Origin: Clostridium sp. OF09-36
GTDB taxonomy: Bacteria > Bacillota > Clostridia > Lachnospirales > Lachnospiraceae
DNA length: 64,000 nt
Assembly (NCBI RefSeq): GCF_003481985.1
Contig: NZ_QUMD01000003.1
Span: 62,001 to 126,000, forward strand
Direction of reading: 5' to 3'
Positions 45,778-55,618 of this stretch are shown here, piece after piece (position 1 is the first letter of the stretch; the number at the start of each line of letters is the position of its first letter). The notes beneath the pieces were generated by a model, which saw only the letters and a list, made by a program, of their open reading frames with translations, did not search any database and was not told the DNA's origin. The position numbers and the translations under genes are program-made.

Positions 45778-46740
45778 ATGCTGCAATTACTGGAAAGTGG
45801 CCGTGCGCTGTATGTGCTGACGGCAGCCTGTGTACTGGGAATCCTGACACGGATGATCACCAGACGTGCTTACAAAAGATTGCTGAAGGAAAGCAAAGAC
45901 CTTTCAATGACAAAAAACAAAAGCTTAAAGGAACTCCGGCAGAGAGCGGAGAATACATACCGGGTGAACCAGGGACTGGTAGACAGCGGGGCCTGGCTGG
46001 AGCATCAGCTATATGATTTTAAAGCAATGGGGATCCGGCTTTTAAACTGGACCAGTCTTGGAATCCGGCTGACCTGGCTCTGCCTGCTTTTTGGCGGTGC
46101 CTGTGCATTCTTTTCTTACTGGTACCGGCTCGATACCTACTATGTTGTGATGTATGGAGGCGGGGCGGTATTGATGGCAATGCTTACAATGCTGTTTGAT
46201 GGCGGCATTGCCGGAGATTTGAAAGAGCAGCTTCTGATCAGCCTGCAGGACCAGATCGATAATGTGATTGGTCCGAAGATGGCACGGAACCTTTCTATGG
46301 AAAATGGACGCACAGAAGGCATGGGTGACCGGGGCGCACTGCGCAAGGTAAGCCGTCTGGTGGACCGGGCTGGCAGAATGGGCCGGGTGGAGCCGGAAGA
46401 GGATCAGGAACAGGCGGTACAGTCCGTGCAGACGGCTGCCACAGCTTCTTCCGGGCGCAGGGAAAAACGCAGAAACAGTGGCCGCATGACGGTATCCGGA
46501 AAAACACCGGGAGTGGCAGCCGTCTCGTCCGGAGCGGCAGGACCGGGGCAGGCAGATCCTGCGCAGGAGGTGCCTGACCGAGAAAAGAGTATCCGGGATG
46601 CAGATTTTATTAAGCGGGGATTGGAACAGATGGCTGCAAGCCGGGAGAAAAACAGAAACGGTGATGAAAACTGGATCCGGGATCTGAAGCCGGAGGAGAT
46701 TGAATTGATCGGAGATATTTTAAAGCAGTATCTGGCATAG
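45778..46740 (+). CDS. Uncharacterised membrane protein with two central membrane segments
   Basis: 320 residues. The N-terminal hydrophobic segment (ALYVLTAACVLGILTRMI) is followed by a charged helix, two membrane segments (LTWLCLLFGGACAFFSYWY; VVMYGGGAVLMAMLTMLF), a cytoplasmic helix, a disordered Arg/Gly/Ala-rich linker and a C-terminal helix ending LIGDILKQYLA. I do not recognise a named family. AGGGGAG precedes the ATG. It is followed by a strong hairpin. Confidence 0.65.
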   Translation: MLQLLESGRALYVLTAACVLGILTRMITRRAYKRLLKESKDLSMTKNKSLKELRQRAENTYRVNQGLVDSGAWLEHQLYDFKAMGIRLLNWTSLGIRLTWLCLLFGGACAFFSYWYRLDTYYVVMYGGGAVLMAMLTMLFDGGIAGDLKEQLLISLQDQIDNVIGPKMARNLSMENGRTEGMGDRGALRKVSRLVDRAGRMGRVEPEEDQEQAVQSVQTAATASSGRREKRRNSGRMTVSGKTPGVAAVSSGAAGPGQADPAQEVPDREKSIRDADFIKRGLEQMAASREKNRNGDENWIRDLKPEEIELIGDILKQYLA

Positions 46741-46827
46741 CACCCGGAATGAAATAGTATAATAATTGAAATGTGTGGCATTGACAAAATCTTGTTGCCA
46801 GGCACACATGCATGAATTGCAACAAAG

Positions 46828-46868
46828 AAGGACGCATTTTCCATATTACAAGGAAAATGCGTCCTTTT
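46828..46868. terminator. Bidirectional terminator
   Basis: AAGGACGCATTTTCC pairs perfectly with GGAAAATGCGTCCTT around ATATTACAA and is followed by TTTTT. It lies between the gene ending at 46740 and the convergent gene ending at 46921. Confidence 0.85.
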
Positions 46869-46920
46869 TCTGTGGTGCATTACAGCAGTTTCACTGGTAC
46901 GTGGCACCTATGGTAACATT

Positions 46921-47187
46921 TTATTCTTCTATCACTTCAATTTCCAGATAATCGAAATCGATCTGCTCAATGAAGCTGTCTTTGGTGAACCGTGTTTTTG
47001 CATGGCGCTTAAAGTCATTGATATTGGAAGAGAGCCAGATTGGTTTCCCGAGATCAAATTCATAACAGATATCATCCAGCGCCTGAAATACCATGCTGGT
47101 GCGGGAGATGCTGTAATCGGTCAGGCAGATCACGGTGTCGGTTATGAGGTGGCTGTCTTTCCAGATTTTTCCCCACATACGAAACAT
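46921..47187 (-). CDS. Uncharacterised 88-residue protein
   Basis: A small acidic protein with MFRMWGKIWKDSHLITDTVI at the N-terminus and FDLGKPIWLSSNINDFKRHA near the middle. I do not recognise a characterised family. ATG 47187 lies eight bases after AAGGAG, and a shared terminator follows, so it is very likely a real gene. Confidence 0.65.
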   Translation of the reverse strand: MFRMWGKIWKDSHLITDTVICLTDYSISRTSMVFQALDDICYEFDLGKPIWLSSNINDFKRHAKTRFTKDSFIEQIDFDYLEIEVIEE

Positions 47188-47458
47188 AAATTTTGCTCCT
47201 TTTTGTTTGTAGCTGCTTCGTTTCCTCGCAGTTATGTTCATTTTTAGTAAACGGTACAGGTAATGGAATAACCGGGAGATTCCCGCTCACTATCCTAAGA
47301 GTATAGAAGATTTTTCTCCTTCTGTAAAGGCACTTTCACGTTACTGCTCACATTCCGGTCAGAAATAGTTGGACCAATCCATCCGATTGTAGTAAACTGT
47401 ATATAATATATTGGGAAAAGCTTTTGCAAAAGACAAGCTTTCGAAGGAGGAAACTGTT

Positions 47459-48556
47459 ATGGCGCAGACAATTGAGGAATGCCTGGACTATCTGGCAGCA
47501 GCCAGGGAATCTGTTGAGGAGCTGTCACTTGCCGCAGATCGGGAGGAGCAGTTAAAGCAGGATGAAGCCCGTCTGAAAAAATCCCTGGATGCAGAAAAAA
47601 AGCAGATGGCAGATGCCGTTGGAAGTACAGTAAAAAAGCGGAGAGAGGATTTAAGCTCCAGCTATGACGTAGAGATCAACAAAGCTCAGGACCTTCTTAA
47701 AAAGGCCCGGACAAAGCGGGAAAAGGCGAAGAACCAGGGAATTAAGGAGCGGATCGCGGAGGAGACATCAGAGCTTCATGAGTACAACAAGGAGCTGGTC
47801 AGCCGCATGAAGGCAAAATTCCGGGAATACCATGCGCCGTCCTGGTGCCGGAGCCGCCTTTACTACAGCCTTTACATGCCAAGATGGGCGAAGGAGTTTT
47901 TCGGTCTTCTGATCTTTATCGCATTATTTTTCCTGGCGCTGCCGTTTGGCGTTTATGCAGTATTGCCGGAGCATAAGACCTGGTACCTGGCGCTTATTTA
48001 TGTGGCCGATATTTTGGTGGTGGGCGGCATTTATATGTGGATCGGCAATCATACCAAGCTTCAGTATGCGGAGTGTTTAAGGGAGGGACGCCAGATTCTC
48101 GACCAGATGCGTGCCAACGATAAAAAGATCAAGGTCATCACCGGGACGATCCGCAAGGACCGCAACGAGTCGCTTTATAATCTGGAGAAATATGATGATG
48201 AGATCGCACGGCTGACCCAGGAACTGAATGAGGTGGCTGCGAAGAAAAAAGAGGCTTTGAATACGTTTGAGACTGTGACAAAAAACATTCTCCAGGATGA
48301 GATCGAGCATAGCCACCGGGAAAAGATCGGGGAGCTGGAGCACCAGTATGCGGATGTGAAAAAGCAGCTTCAGCTTACCACGGCAGAGGTGAAGGCACGC
48401 CGCCTGACCCTGACAGACCAGTATGGAAGCCATCTTGGAAGAGAATTTTTAGATCCGTTCAAGCTGCAGGATCTGAGCAATATCCTCCAGCAGGGACGGG
48501 CCACTAATATTAGCGAAGCGATCAGCGTTTACCAGGAAGAGGAAAAAAGCCGCTGA
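47459..48556 (+). CDS. Coiled-coil membrane protein of unknown function
   Basis: 365 residues. A long Glu/Lys-rich coiled coil (about residues 1-125) leads to two membrane segments (FFGLLIFIALFFLALPFGVYAV; YLALIYVADILVVGGIYMWI), then a second long coiled coil (about 205-330). Both coiled coils are predicted on the same side of the membrane, a hairpin topology suited to a scaffold or sensor. I do not recognise the family. Start ATG 47459 follows GAAGGAGG; the frame is open to 47411. Confidence 0.65.
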   Translation: MAQTIEECLDYLAAARESVEELSLAADREEQLKQDEARLKKSLDAEKKQMADAVGSTVKKRREDLSSSYDVEINKAQDLLKKARTKREKAKNQGIKERIAEETSELHEYNKELVSRMKAKFREYHAPSWCRSRLYYSLYMPRWAKEFFGLLIFIALFFLALPFGVYAVLPEHKTWYLALIYVADILVVGGIYMWIGNHTKLQYAECLREGRQILDQMRANDKKIKVITGTIRKDRNESLYNLEKYDDEIARLTQELNEVAAKKKEALNTFETVTKNILQDEIEHSHREKIGELEHQYADVKKQLQLTTAEVKARRLTLTDQYGSHLGREFLDPFKLQDLSNILQQGRATNISEAISVYQEEEKSR

Positions 48557-48619
48557 CGCATAAAAGTTGTCCCATGTGCCTATAATAGGAGTAATAAAAC
48601 GGCGCAGGCGGGATAAAAC

Positions 48620-49219
48620 ATGAAAAAGAAAACCAGAGAGCAGGACATATACTATTTCGATTCGAAGGAGCAGGAGGACACCGGACGTTGTGCCGGCATG
48701 CTCCGGCAGATGATCAGTGAGATCATGCAGCGGGAGAACCGGAAGGGTGTCCTGCTCTTTTGTATTGGAACAGACCGCTCGACCGGTGACAGTCTTGGTC
48801 CGTTGACCGGCCACAAGCTGAAGGCCGCCGGGCTGGAGGACTGCTTTGTCCAGGTGGTGGGGACACTGGATTGCCCGGTCCACGCCATGAACCTGGAGCA
48901 GGCAGTTTTCATGGTACACCGGTGCTACCCGGAGTATGTGATCGTGGCAGTGGATGCATCGGTGGGACAGACAGAGCACGTGGGCTGCATTACCCTGGGA
49001 AGAGGAGCGCTCCGCCCGGGACTCGGGGTGAGCAAGGAGCTGCAGGCGGTGGGGGATATTTTTATTACCGGGATCGTGGGCGGATACGGAAGCTATGACC
49101 CGCTCATGCTGCAGAGTGTGCGCCTTTCCGTGGTGATGCGGATGGCCGATTACATCTGTGCCAGTGTCCGGCAGGCACTGCGCCCGGATGTGCGCAGCTT
49201 TTGTCGAAGAGTTTTTTGA
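48620..49219 (+). CDS. yyaC: Spore protease YyaC family protein
   Basis: 199 residues. Conserved YyaC segments: LLFCIGTDRSTGDSLGPLTG, VGTLDCPVHAMNL, IVAVDASVGQTEHVG and TGIVGGYGSYDPLMLQSVRL. The family resembles the germination protease fold and is found in endospore-forming Firmicutes, so it supports a spore-forming lineage (inference). The ribosome site is weak. Confidence 0.88.
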   Translation: MKKKTREQDIYYFDSKEQEDTGRCAGMLRQMISEIMQRENRKGVLLFCIGTDRSTGDSLGPLTGHKLKAAGLEDCFVQVVGTLDCPVHAMNLEQAVFMVHRCYPEYVIVAVDASVGQTEHVGCITLGRGALRPGLGVSKELQAVGDIFITGIVGGYGSYDPLMLQSVRLSVVMRMADYICASVRQALRPDVRSFCRRVF

Positions 49220-49305
49220 ACGTGGTGACCGGAACTGACAAATTATACGCAGACTCCGTGATATGATGCATCAAAGTATAAAATATCATGTAGCGGGGTG
49301 AGGTC

Positions 49306-50693
49306 ATGGGAGAACTTTATAATCCGTATCCGAAGCTGCCGAAGAATATCCGGCAGGTCGGGGAGCGGGACCAGGTGGTAAAGCTTTATATCGAGGATTA
49401 TGTCAATACATATTTAAAACGGCTGTATCCGGCTGGCGGACAGGATCTGCGGGTCGGCCTTTTGCTGGGAGAGATCCGCACAGAGGACGGTGTCCCGTTT
49501 CTTTTTATTGACGGTGCCATAGAGATGGAGCAGGTAACAAAGGAAGGGGAAAAGGTAGAATTTACCGAGGAAGCCTGGAAGAAGGCGTATCAGGTTATGG
49601 AGCAGATGTTCCCGCACCGCAGTGTGCAGGGGTGGTTTTTGTGCGGGGCACCGGGCTGCGCGCTTAGCCCACTTGATTACTGGAAGCAGCATGGGCAGTA
49701 TTTTGCCGGAAAAAACCAGCTCATGTATTTAAATTCGGGCCTGGAAGGGGATGAGGCCATCTACACGGCATCGGAGGATGGCTTTTACAAGCTGCGCGGC
49801 TATAGTATTTATTATGAGCGCAACCAGATGATGCAGGATTATATGGTTTCCCGGAAGGATGCAAGACGGGTAGAAAGCGGGACGCGGGATACGGTGATCC
49901 AGGATTTCCGCGAGCGGATGGAGGACAACCGGCAGGGGGCGGCGAGGGCCCGGTCTGCGATCGGACTTTTAGGAGGTGCGTGCAGTGTTATGGCAGTCCT
50001 TGTCCTTGCCGGAGGTCTTGTGATGTTCGGAAACTACCGGAAGATGAAGGACATGGAGGCGGTCATTGCTTCGGTGATGCCTTCGGATGGAAAGTCTGGG
50101 GCATTCCGGTCCTTTGCGGGAGCAGATGGCAGTGATGAGGTAGAGGTGGAAGCTGTGCCGGGTGAGGTATACCCGACACTTGCAGATATTGTGATCAGCC
50201 CGGAGCAAGGAAGCGGCACAGAAAGTTCCGTACCGGCTGGGACAGAGGGCGGTAAAGCTGGAAACACCCAGACAGAAGCTGGTGCGCCGGCAGGCGGAGC
50301 GGGGGCAGAAAGCCAGGAAAAAGCAGGGACACTTCACGGCGGTAACGCCGGGGCTTCAGCGGATGCGCTGTCCGGGGAAACGGAGCGTGGTCCGGTGGTG
50401 AAGGAATCAGGAAACCATGCGGATGACCCAGCCGCGAAAGAAGCGGAGGCTGGCGCGGCTGCCAGACACCGGTTCAGGGGGCTAAGACCGGTGTGGCTGC
50501 CCAGGCAGCAGCTTCCGTACAGATCCCGGCAGATGCAGTAAAGCATGTGGTGCAAGAGGGCGAAACCTTGTATGGAATCTGTATGGAGCAGTACCACAGT
50601 ATGGCGCAGATCCCGCAGATCTGTGCATGGAATGGACTGGCAGATGAGAATCATATTTCAGTTGGGCAGGAGTTGTATCTTCCTGCAAAATGA
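49306..50693 (+). CDS. LysM-domain membrane protein, interrupted by a frameshift near 50462
   Basis: About 462 residues after repair. The N-terminal cytoplasmic domain (DQVVKLYIEDYVNTYLKRL, VGLLLGEIR, FIDGAIEME, VQGWFLCGAPG) has a JAB/MPN-like look, though this is uncertain. One membrane segment (AIGLLGGACSVMAVLVLAGGL) follows, then a long Ala/Gly/Glu-rich extracellular linker. The first frame ends in a basic tail after GAAARH; adding one C near 50462 gives AAAQTPVQGAKTGVAAQ and joins the LysM domain (VVQEGETLYGICMEQY, NGLADENHISVGQELYLP). LysM binds peptidoglycan. Confidence 0.82.
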
Positions 50694-50737
50694 GGTATAC
50701 TGGAATGAGATATGTTACGCATTAGGAGACAAATGAG

Positions 50738-52006
50738 ATGAGTGATTTCAGCTCCATGAGCAGAGAAAGCAAGAAAGATAAGCTGCGCAGACAGGTTGTC
50801 AGGCCGCAGCAGGCCGCATGGAACGCTGATCCGCAGGAAGACAGTGAGACGGTGGTGCGCAAGGCCCATAACCGGGTGCTGCGCCGCAGATGGGGACTGG
50901 TGCTCCTGCTTGTGCTTCTCGTTGCGGGAGGGGCAACCGCGTGGATCTTTTACCAGCGCAATTACCACTATTCCAGCTATGAAACAGCGTGGCAGGTGGA
51001 TTTAAACGAGGGAAGCCTTGTTGGTTATGAAAGCTTTGGAACAAATGTTTTAAAGTATACAAAGGACGGTGCCTCTTATATGGATAACCGGGGACGCACG
51101 GTGTGGACGGAAAGCTATGAAATGAAATCTCCCATCGTTTCCATAAAGGGAGATTACGCAGCCATTGCAGACCAGCAGGGAAACAGTATTTATATCTGCA
51201 ATACCGATGGTACACTGGGACAGGCTGTCACGGTGCTTCCGATCAGTAAGGTTGCAGTATCCGGTACCGGCGTAACGGCAGCAGTACTCGAGGATTCCAC
51301 ATCCAGCTACATAACCTTTTTTAAGAAGGATGGAACATCTCTCGATATTACGGTAAAAACGAATATGTCGGGTGACGGCTACCCGCTCGATATCGCACTA
51401 TCGGAGGATGGCACCCAGCTTATGTGCTCCTTCGTGTACCTGCAGGGCAGTGAACTGAAAAACCGCGTTGTATTTTATGATTTTTCAGAGATCGGAAAGA
51501 ATGTCCCGAACCGTCTGGTAGGCGGCTTCGACGATGAATTCCAGGGAGATATGGTCCCGCGGGTAACGTATATGGGTGACCCGTATTCCTGCGCCTTCTC
51601 CGGAAAGGCCCTGACCTTCTTCTCATCCCGGAATCTGGCATCTCCGGAGTTAGTGGAGCAGAGGGCAATCGATGAGCGGATCGACAGTGTTTTCTATTCC
51701 GATGAGTATGCGGCAGCCATTGTCCGCAACACCAACGGGGAGTATGGAAGCAGGCTCGAGGTTTATAAAAAAGACGGCACCCATGTGCTCAGCAAGGAAT
51801 TCAATTTTGAATATACGAATGCAGATTTAGATGGAGATCTGATCATCCTGTATAATGAAGATTCATGCAGGATTTATAATATGAGCGGAACGGAGAAGCT
51901 TGATGCGGCCTTCGATTTCCCTGTATCAAAGATCAGAAAGGGACGGTTCCCGGGCACGCTTGTGGTGACTGGTCCCCAGCAGATGCGTGAGCTGAAGCTG
52001 CGCTAG
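50738..52006 (+). CDS. DUF5711 family membrane-anchored protein
   Basis: 422 residues. A basic cytoplasmic N-terminus (about residues 1-52), one membrane segment (GLVLLLVLLVAGGATAWIF) and a large extracellular domain made of repeated beta strands, probably a propeller (TSLDITVKTNMSGDGYPLDIALSEDGTQL and similar). The pattern fits DUF5711, of unknown function. It follows the LysM gene by 44 bases and may form an envelope operon with it. Confidence 0.78.
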   Translation: MSDFSSMSRESKKDKLRRQVVRPQQAAWNADPQEDSETVVRKAHNRVLRRRWGLVLLLVLLVAGGATAWIFYQRNYHYSSYETAWQVDLNEGSLVGYESFGTNVLKYTKDGASYMDNRGRTVWTESYEMKSPIVSIKGDYAAIADQQGNSIYICNTDGTLGQAVTVLPISKVAVSGTGVTAAVLEDSTSSYITFFKKDGTSLDITVKTNMSGDGYPLDIALSEDGTQLMCSFVYLQGSELKNRVVFYDFSEIGKNVPNRLVGGFDDEFQGDMVPRVTYMGDPYSCAFSGKALTFFSSRNLASPELVEQRAIDERIDSVFYSDEYAAAIVRNTNGEYGSRLEVYKKDGTHVLSKEFNFEYTNADLDGDLIILYNEDSCRIYNMSGTEKLDAAFDFPVSKIRKGRFPGTLVVTGPQQMRELKLR

Positions 52007-52116
52007 CCGGACCGCTGGATCATTACGCCGCTGTAACTGCGTTTCAGTTATGTACAGGCTCCGGCAGCAAAAGAGGTATGCAATACAAAATCATATAATA
52101 CCAGGAGGTCTCACCA

Positions 52117-54105
52117 ATGAACACTATCGATACCATGTCTGTGAACGCGATCCGCGTATTATCCGCAGATGCGATCCAGAAAGCAAAATCCGGTCATCCG
52201 GGTCTTCCGCTGGGCAGTGCCCCGGCTGCTTATGAGCTCTGGATGAACCACATGAACCACAATCCGGCAGATCCGCAGTGGGCAAACCGCGACCGTTTCA
52301 TCTTATCCGGCGGTCATGGCTCCATGCTGTTATATTCCCTGCTCCATTTATTCGGATATGGTGATCTGTCCAAAGAAGATCTGATGAATTTCCGTCAGTT
52401 AGGCTCCAAGACCGCAGGTCATCCGGAGTATGGCCACACCGTTGGTGTTGAGGCAACGACCGGCCCGTTGGGTGCAGGTATGGGTATGGCAGTCGGCATG
52501 GCAGCAGCAGAAGCACATCTGGCAGCAATCTTCAACAAAGAAAATTACCCGGTTGTTGACCATTACACCTATGTACTGGGCGGCGACGGCTGTATGATGG
52601 AAGGTATTTCCTCTGAGGCATTCTCCCTGGCAGGAACCCTTGGCCTTTCCAAGCTGATCGTATTATACGATTCCAACCGTATTTCCATCGAGGGAAGCAC
52701 CGATATCGCATTTACCGAGAATGTTCAGGAACGCATGGCTGCATTCGGCTTCCAGACCCTGGACGTTGCAGACGGCAATAACTTAGAGGAGATCGGCAAG
52801 GCGATCGAGGAAGCAAAGGCAGATACTACCCGCCCGTCCTTCATCACCATTCACACCCAGATCGGCTATGGCTGTCCGGCAAAACAGGGCAAGGCAAGTG
52901 CACATGGAGAGCCGTTAGGTGAGGAAAACATTGAGGCTATGAAAGACTTCCTCGGCTGGCCATCCAAAGAGCCGTTCTATGTACCGCAGGAGGTTTATGA
53001 CCACTACAAGAAGGCAGCTGAGGAGAAGGCTGAGTCTGAGGCAGCATGGAATGTGATGTTTGCTGCATACTGCCAGGAGTACCCGGAGATGGAAGCACTC
53101 TGGAACCAGTACTACGGCGGTACCGACGAGCTGGCAAAGGCTCTCATGGAGGATGAATCCTTCTGGGCAAATAGCGAGAAAGCTGAAGCAACCCGTAACC
53201 TTTCCGGTAAAGTCATCAACAAGTTAAAAGACCGCATGCCGAACCTGATCGGCGGTTCTGCTGACCTGGCACCGTCCAACAAGACCAATATGAGCGATGC
53301 AGGTGATTTCTCCAAGGCAGACTATGCCGGAAGAAATATGCACTTTGGCGTGCGTGAGCTGGCTATGACCGCAATCGGAAATGGTATGATGCTGCACGGA
53401 GGACTGCGTACCTACGTATCCACCTTCTTCGTATTCAGTGATTACACCAAGCCGATGGCACGTCTGTCTGCTCTGATGAAGCTGCCGTTAACCTTCGTAT
53501 TCACCCACGACAGCATTGGTGTCGGCGAAGACGGCCCGACCCATGAGCCGATCGAGCAGCTGGCTATGTTCCGCGCAATGCCGAACTTCCATGTATTCCG
53601 CCCGTGTGATGCAACCGAGACGGCAGCTGCATGGTACAGCGCAGTAACCTCCAAGACCACACCGACCGCACTGGTACTGTCCAGACAGAACCTGGCTCCG
53701 ATGCCGGGAAGCTGCAAGGATGCTTTAAAGGGCGGTTATGTCATCGATGACTGCGAGGGAACCCCGGATCTGATCCTCATCGCTTCCGGTTCCGAGGTAG
53801 AGCTTTCTGTAAAGGCAAAAGCAATCCTGGCAGCAGAGGGCAAGAAGGTCCGCGTCGTATCCATGCCGTGCATGGATCTTTTTGAGGAGCAGTCTGCTGA
53901 ATATAAAGAGTCCGTACTCCCGAAAGAAGTGCGCAAGCGTGTTGCCGTAGAGGCACTGAGCGACTTCGGATGGGGCAAATATGTTGGCCTGGACGGTGCA
54001 TGTGTCACCATGACCGGTTTTGGAGCAAGCGGCCCGGCTTCCCAGCTCTTTGAGCATTTTGGATTCACCGCAGAGCATGTTGCTGAGGTAGCACGCAGCC
54101 TGTAA
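52117..54105 (+). CDS. tkt: Transketolase
   Basis: This 662-residue thiamine diphosphate enzyme of the pentose phosphate pathway moves two-carbon units between sugar phosphates. Motifs: KSGHPGLPLGSAP near the N-terminus, cofactor motif GDGCMMEGISSEAFSLAG, catalytic His in THDSIGVGEDGPTHEPIEQL and the C-terminal LVLSRQNLA. Length is normal. AGGAGG precedes the ATG, and a strong terminator follows. Confidence 0.97.
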   Translation: MNTIDTMSVNAIRVLSADAIQKAKSGHPGLPLGSAPAAYELWMNHMNHNPADPQWANRDRFILSGGHGSMLLYSLLHLFGYGDLSKEDLMNFRQLGSKTAGHPEYGHTVGVEATTGPLGAGMGMAVGMAAAEAHLAAIFNKENYPVVDHYTYVLGGDGCMMEGISSEAFSLAGTLGLSKLIVLYDSNRISIEGSTDIAFTENVQERMAAFGFQTLDVADGNNLEEIGKAIEEAKADTTRPSFITIHTQIGYGCPAKQGKASAHGEPLGEENIEAMKDFLGWPSKEPFYVPQEVYDHYKKAAEEKAESEAAWNVMFAAYCQEYPEMEALWNQYYGGTDELAKALMEDESFWANSEKAEATRNLSGKVINKLKDRMPNLIGGSADLAPSNKTNMSDAGDFSKADYAGRNMHFGVRELAMTAIGNGMMLHGGLRTYVSTFFVFSDYTKPMARLSALMKLPLTFVFTHDSIGVGEDGPTHEPIEQLAMFRAMPNFHVFRPCDATETAAAWYSAVTSKTTPTALVLSRQNLAPMPGSCKDALKGGYVIDDCEGTPDLILIASGSEVELSVKAKAILAAEGKKVRVVSMPCMDLFEEQSAEYKESVLPKEVRKRVAVEALSDFGWGKYVGLDGACVTMTGFGASGPASQLFEHFGFTAEHVAEVARSL

Positions 54106-54165
54106 CATTCATTTGCAATTGATACCGCATTGCGTAAACAGTAATGCGTGAACAAGTAACACGAT

Positions 54166-54199
54166 ACCGCCCGGCAGAAAAACTGCCGGGCGGTTTTTT
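54166..54199 (+). terminator. Intrinsic terminator of tkt
   Basis: ACCGCCCGGCAG pairs perfectly with CTGCCGGGCGGT around AAAAA, followed by six T. Confidence 0.92.
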
Positions 54200-54324
54200 C
54201 TTGCATTCATCTCAGAATTCTTTTATACTACATACAAGAAATACAGGATTTTGGAAAAGGGGTGCCTGTTTCTAAAAAGAAAGAGGAACAGGGGAAGACC
54301 ATGATCGGAGAAAGGAGTTTGGCC

Positions 54325-55278
54325 ATGTGCGAAAACGGAAAGAAATGTATTGGTGTTGATGTGGGGGGAACCTCCGTCAAGCTTGGTTTATTTGAGACAG
54401 ACGGTACCTTACGGTTTAAGTGGGAAGTTCCCACCAGAAAAGAAGAGGGCGGCCGGTATATTTTAGAGGATGTGGCTGCTTCCATCCGGGAAGTGCTGGC
54501 GGAAAGGGAGATTCATTTAGCAGATATCCTGGGAGCCGGACTCGGCATTCCGGGACCGGTCCTGCCGGACGGTTACGTGGAGGTCTGCGTAAACCTTGGC
54601 TGGAGAGATTTGAATCCGCAGAAGGAATTAAGCGCCCTGTTAGACGGCATTCCGGTTAAGAGCGGAAATGATGCCAACGTGGCAGCGCTTGGTGAGATGT
54701 GGCGTGGCGGTGGTATGGGCTTTACCGATATTGTCATGGTAACGCTCGGGACCGGCGTTGGCGGCGGCATTATTATCGATGAAAAGATCATTGCAGGCAA
54801 GCATGGACTGGGCGGCGAAATCGGTCATATCCATGTCCGCGATGAAGAGTGGGAGCACTGCAACTGCGGCGGTGTAGGCTGTGTAGAGCAGATTGCCAGC
54901 GCAACCGGCATTGCCAGGGAAGCAAGACGCCGTATGACGGCAGAAGAGACTCCTTCCGCACTTCGCCAGTATGGCGATGACGTAACCGCAAAGGATGTTC
55001 TGGATGCGGCAAAGGCAGGGGATGAGCTGGCGCTTTCCGTTGTCGAGACGGTAGGACGTTATCTGGGACTGACGCTGGCAACCATTGCCATGACAGTCGA
55101 TCCGCAGATGTTTGTCATTGGCGGCGGTGTATCAAAAGCTGGTCAGTTTTTGATCGATATCATCGACAAGTATTACCAGCATTACACCCCGATCTCAGAG
55201 AACAAGGGCGTTATTGGTCTGGCAAAGCTGGGAAATGATGCGGGAATCTACGGGGCAGCCCGTCTGGTTCTTGGTTAG
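54325..55278 (+). CDS. glcK: ROK-family glucokinase
   Basis: 317 residues. Phosphorylates glucose with ATP. Phosphate-binding CIGVDVGGTSVKLGL at the N-terminus, sugar-binding KSGNDANVAALGEMW, GHIHV and the zinc-type motif CNCGGVGCVEQIAS of ROK proteins. Start ATG 54325 follows AAAGGAG and gives the usual length; the frame is open to 54262. The two glgB/GH13 genes are far away, so any joint role in glucan use is inference. Confidence 0.92.
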   Translation: MCENGKKCIGVDVGGTSVKLGLFETDGTLRFKWEVPTRKEEGGRYILEDVAASIREVLAEREIHLADILGAGLGIPGPVLPDGYVEVCVNLGWRDLNPQKELSALLDGIPVKSGNDANVAALGEMWRGGGMGFTDIVMVTLGTGVGGGIIIDEKIIAGKHGLGGEIGHIHVRDEEWEHCNCGGVGCVEQIASATGIAREARRRMTAEETPSALRQYGDDVTAKDVLDAAKAGDELALSVVETVGRYLGLTLATIAMTVDPQMFVIGGGVSKAGQFLIDIIDKYYQHYTPISENKGVIGLAKLGNDAGIYGAARLVLG

Positions 55279-55293
55279 AACTTCACATGTATC

Positions 55294-55400
55294 AAAAAAA
55301 GAAACGCCCGGAGCATGATTGCTCCGGGCAAACTATTGCAAAACCGCGTAAAATCGTATAAAATGAGGAGACCCCGGTGGACTTTCGTCCAGCCGGGGCA
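55294..55400 (-). ncRNA. Candidate minus-strand structured small RNA
   Basis: Read on the minus strand, a hairpin CCCCGG-C-TGGAC GAAA GTCCA-CCGGGG (55372-55398) has a GNRA-type GAAA loop, then an A/U-rich linker of about 40 nt, then hairpin GCCCGGAGC/GCTCCGGGC (55306-55329) followed by a run of seven T broken once. This layout fits a small RNA with its own terminator. A possible minus-strand promoter, TTGATG-17 bp-ATAGAT, lies just upstream. On the plus strand the loop would be TTTC and no T run follows. It does not match an RNA family I recognise. Confidence 0.5.
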
Positions 55401-55618
55401 ATTATGAAAAATCTATGTGCAATTTGACTGTTTCATCAAGTTACAACCTTTTCTTAAGTTGTTTTCAGTATAGGAAAAAGTTGTGAATAAATTATGAACG
55501 ACACATGAACAAAATGTAAAAAGTAGTGCAAAATTAATAATTATCTTTCGTGAAGTGCAGTTTCTTTGTGAAAATAGCAAAAAGAAAAATTGGTAACAAC
55601 CACTAAGAGGAGGACATT

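Noticed and set aside
55279..55618. A cyclic-di-GMP or similar riboswitch upstream of the pyrophosphatase
   Set aside because: A GCAAAC-like motif caught my eye, but the rest of the aptamer consensus is missing and the hairpins make better sense on the minus strand.
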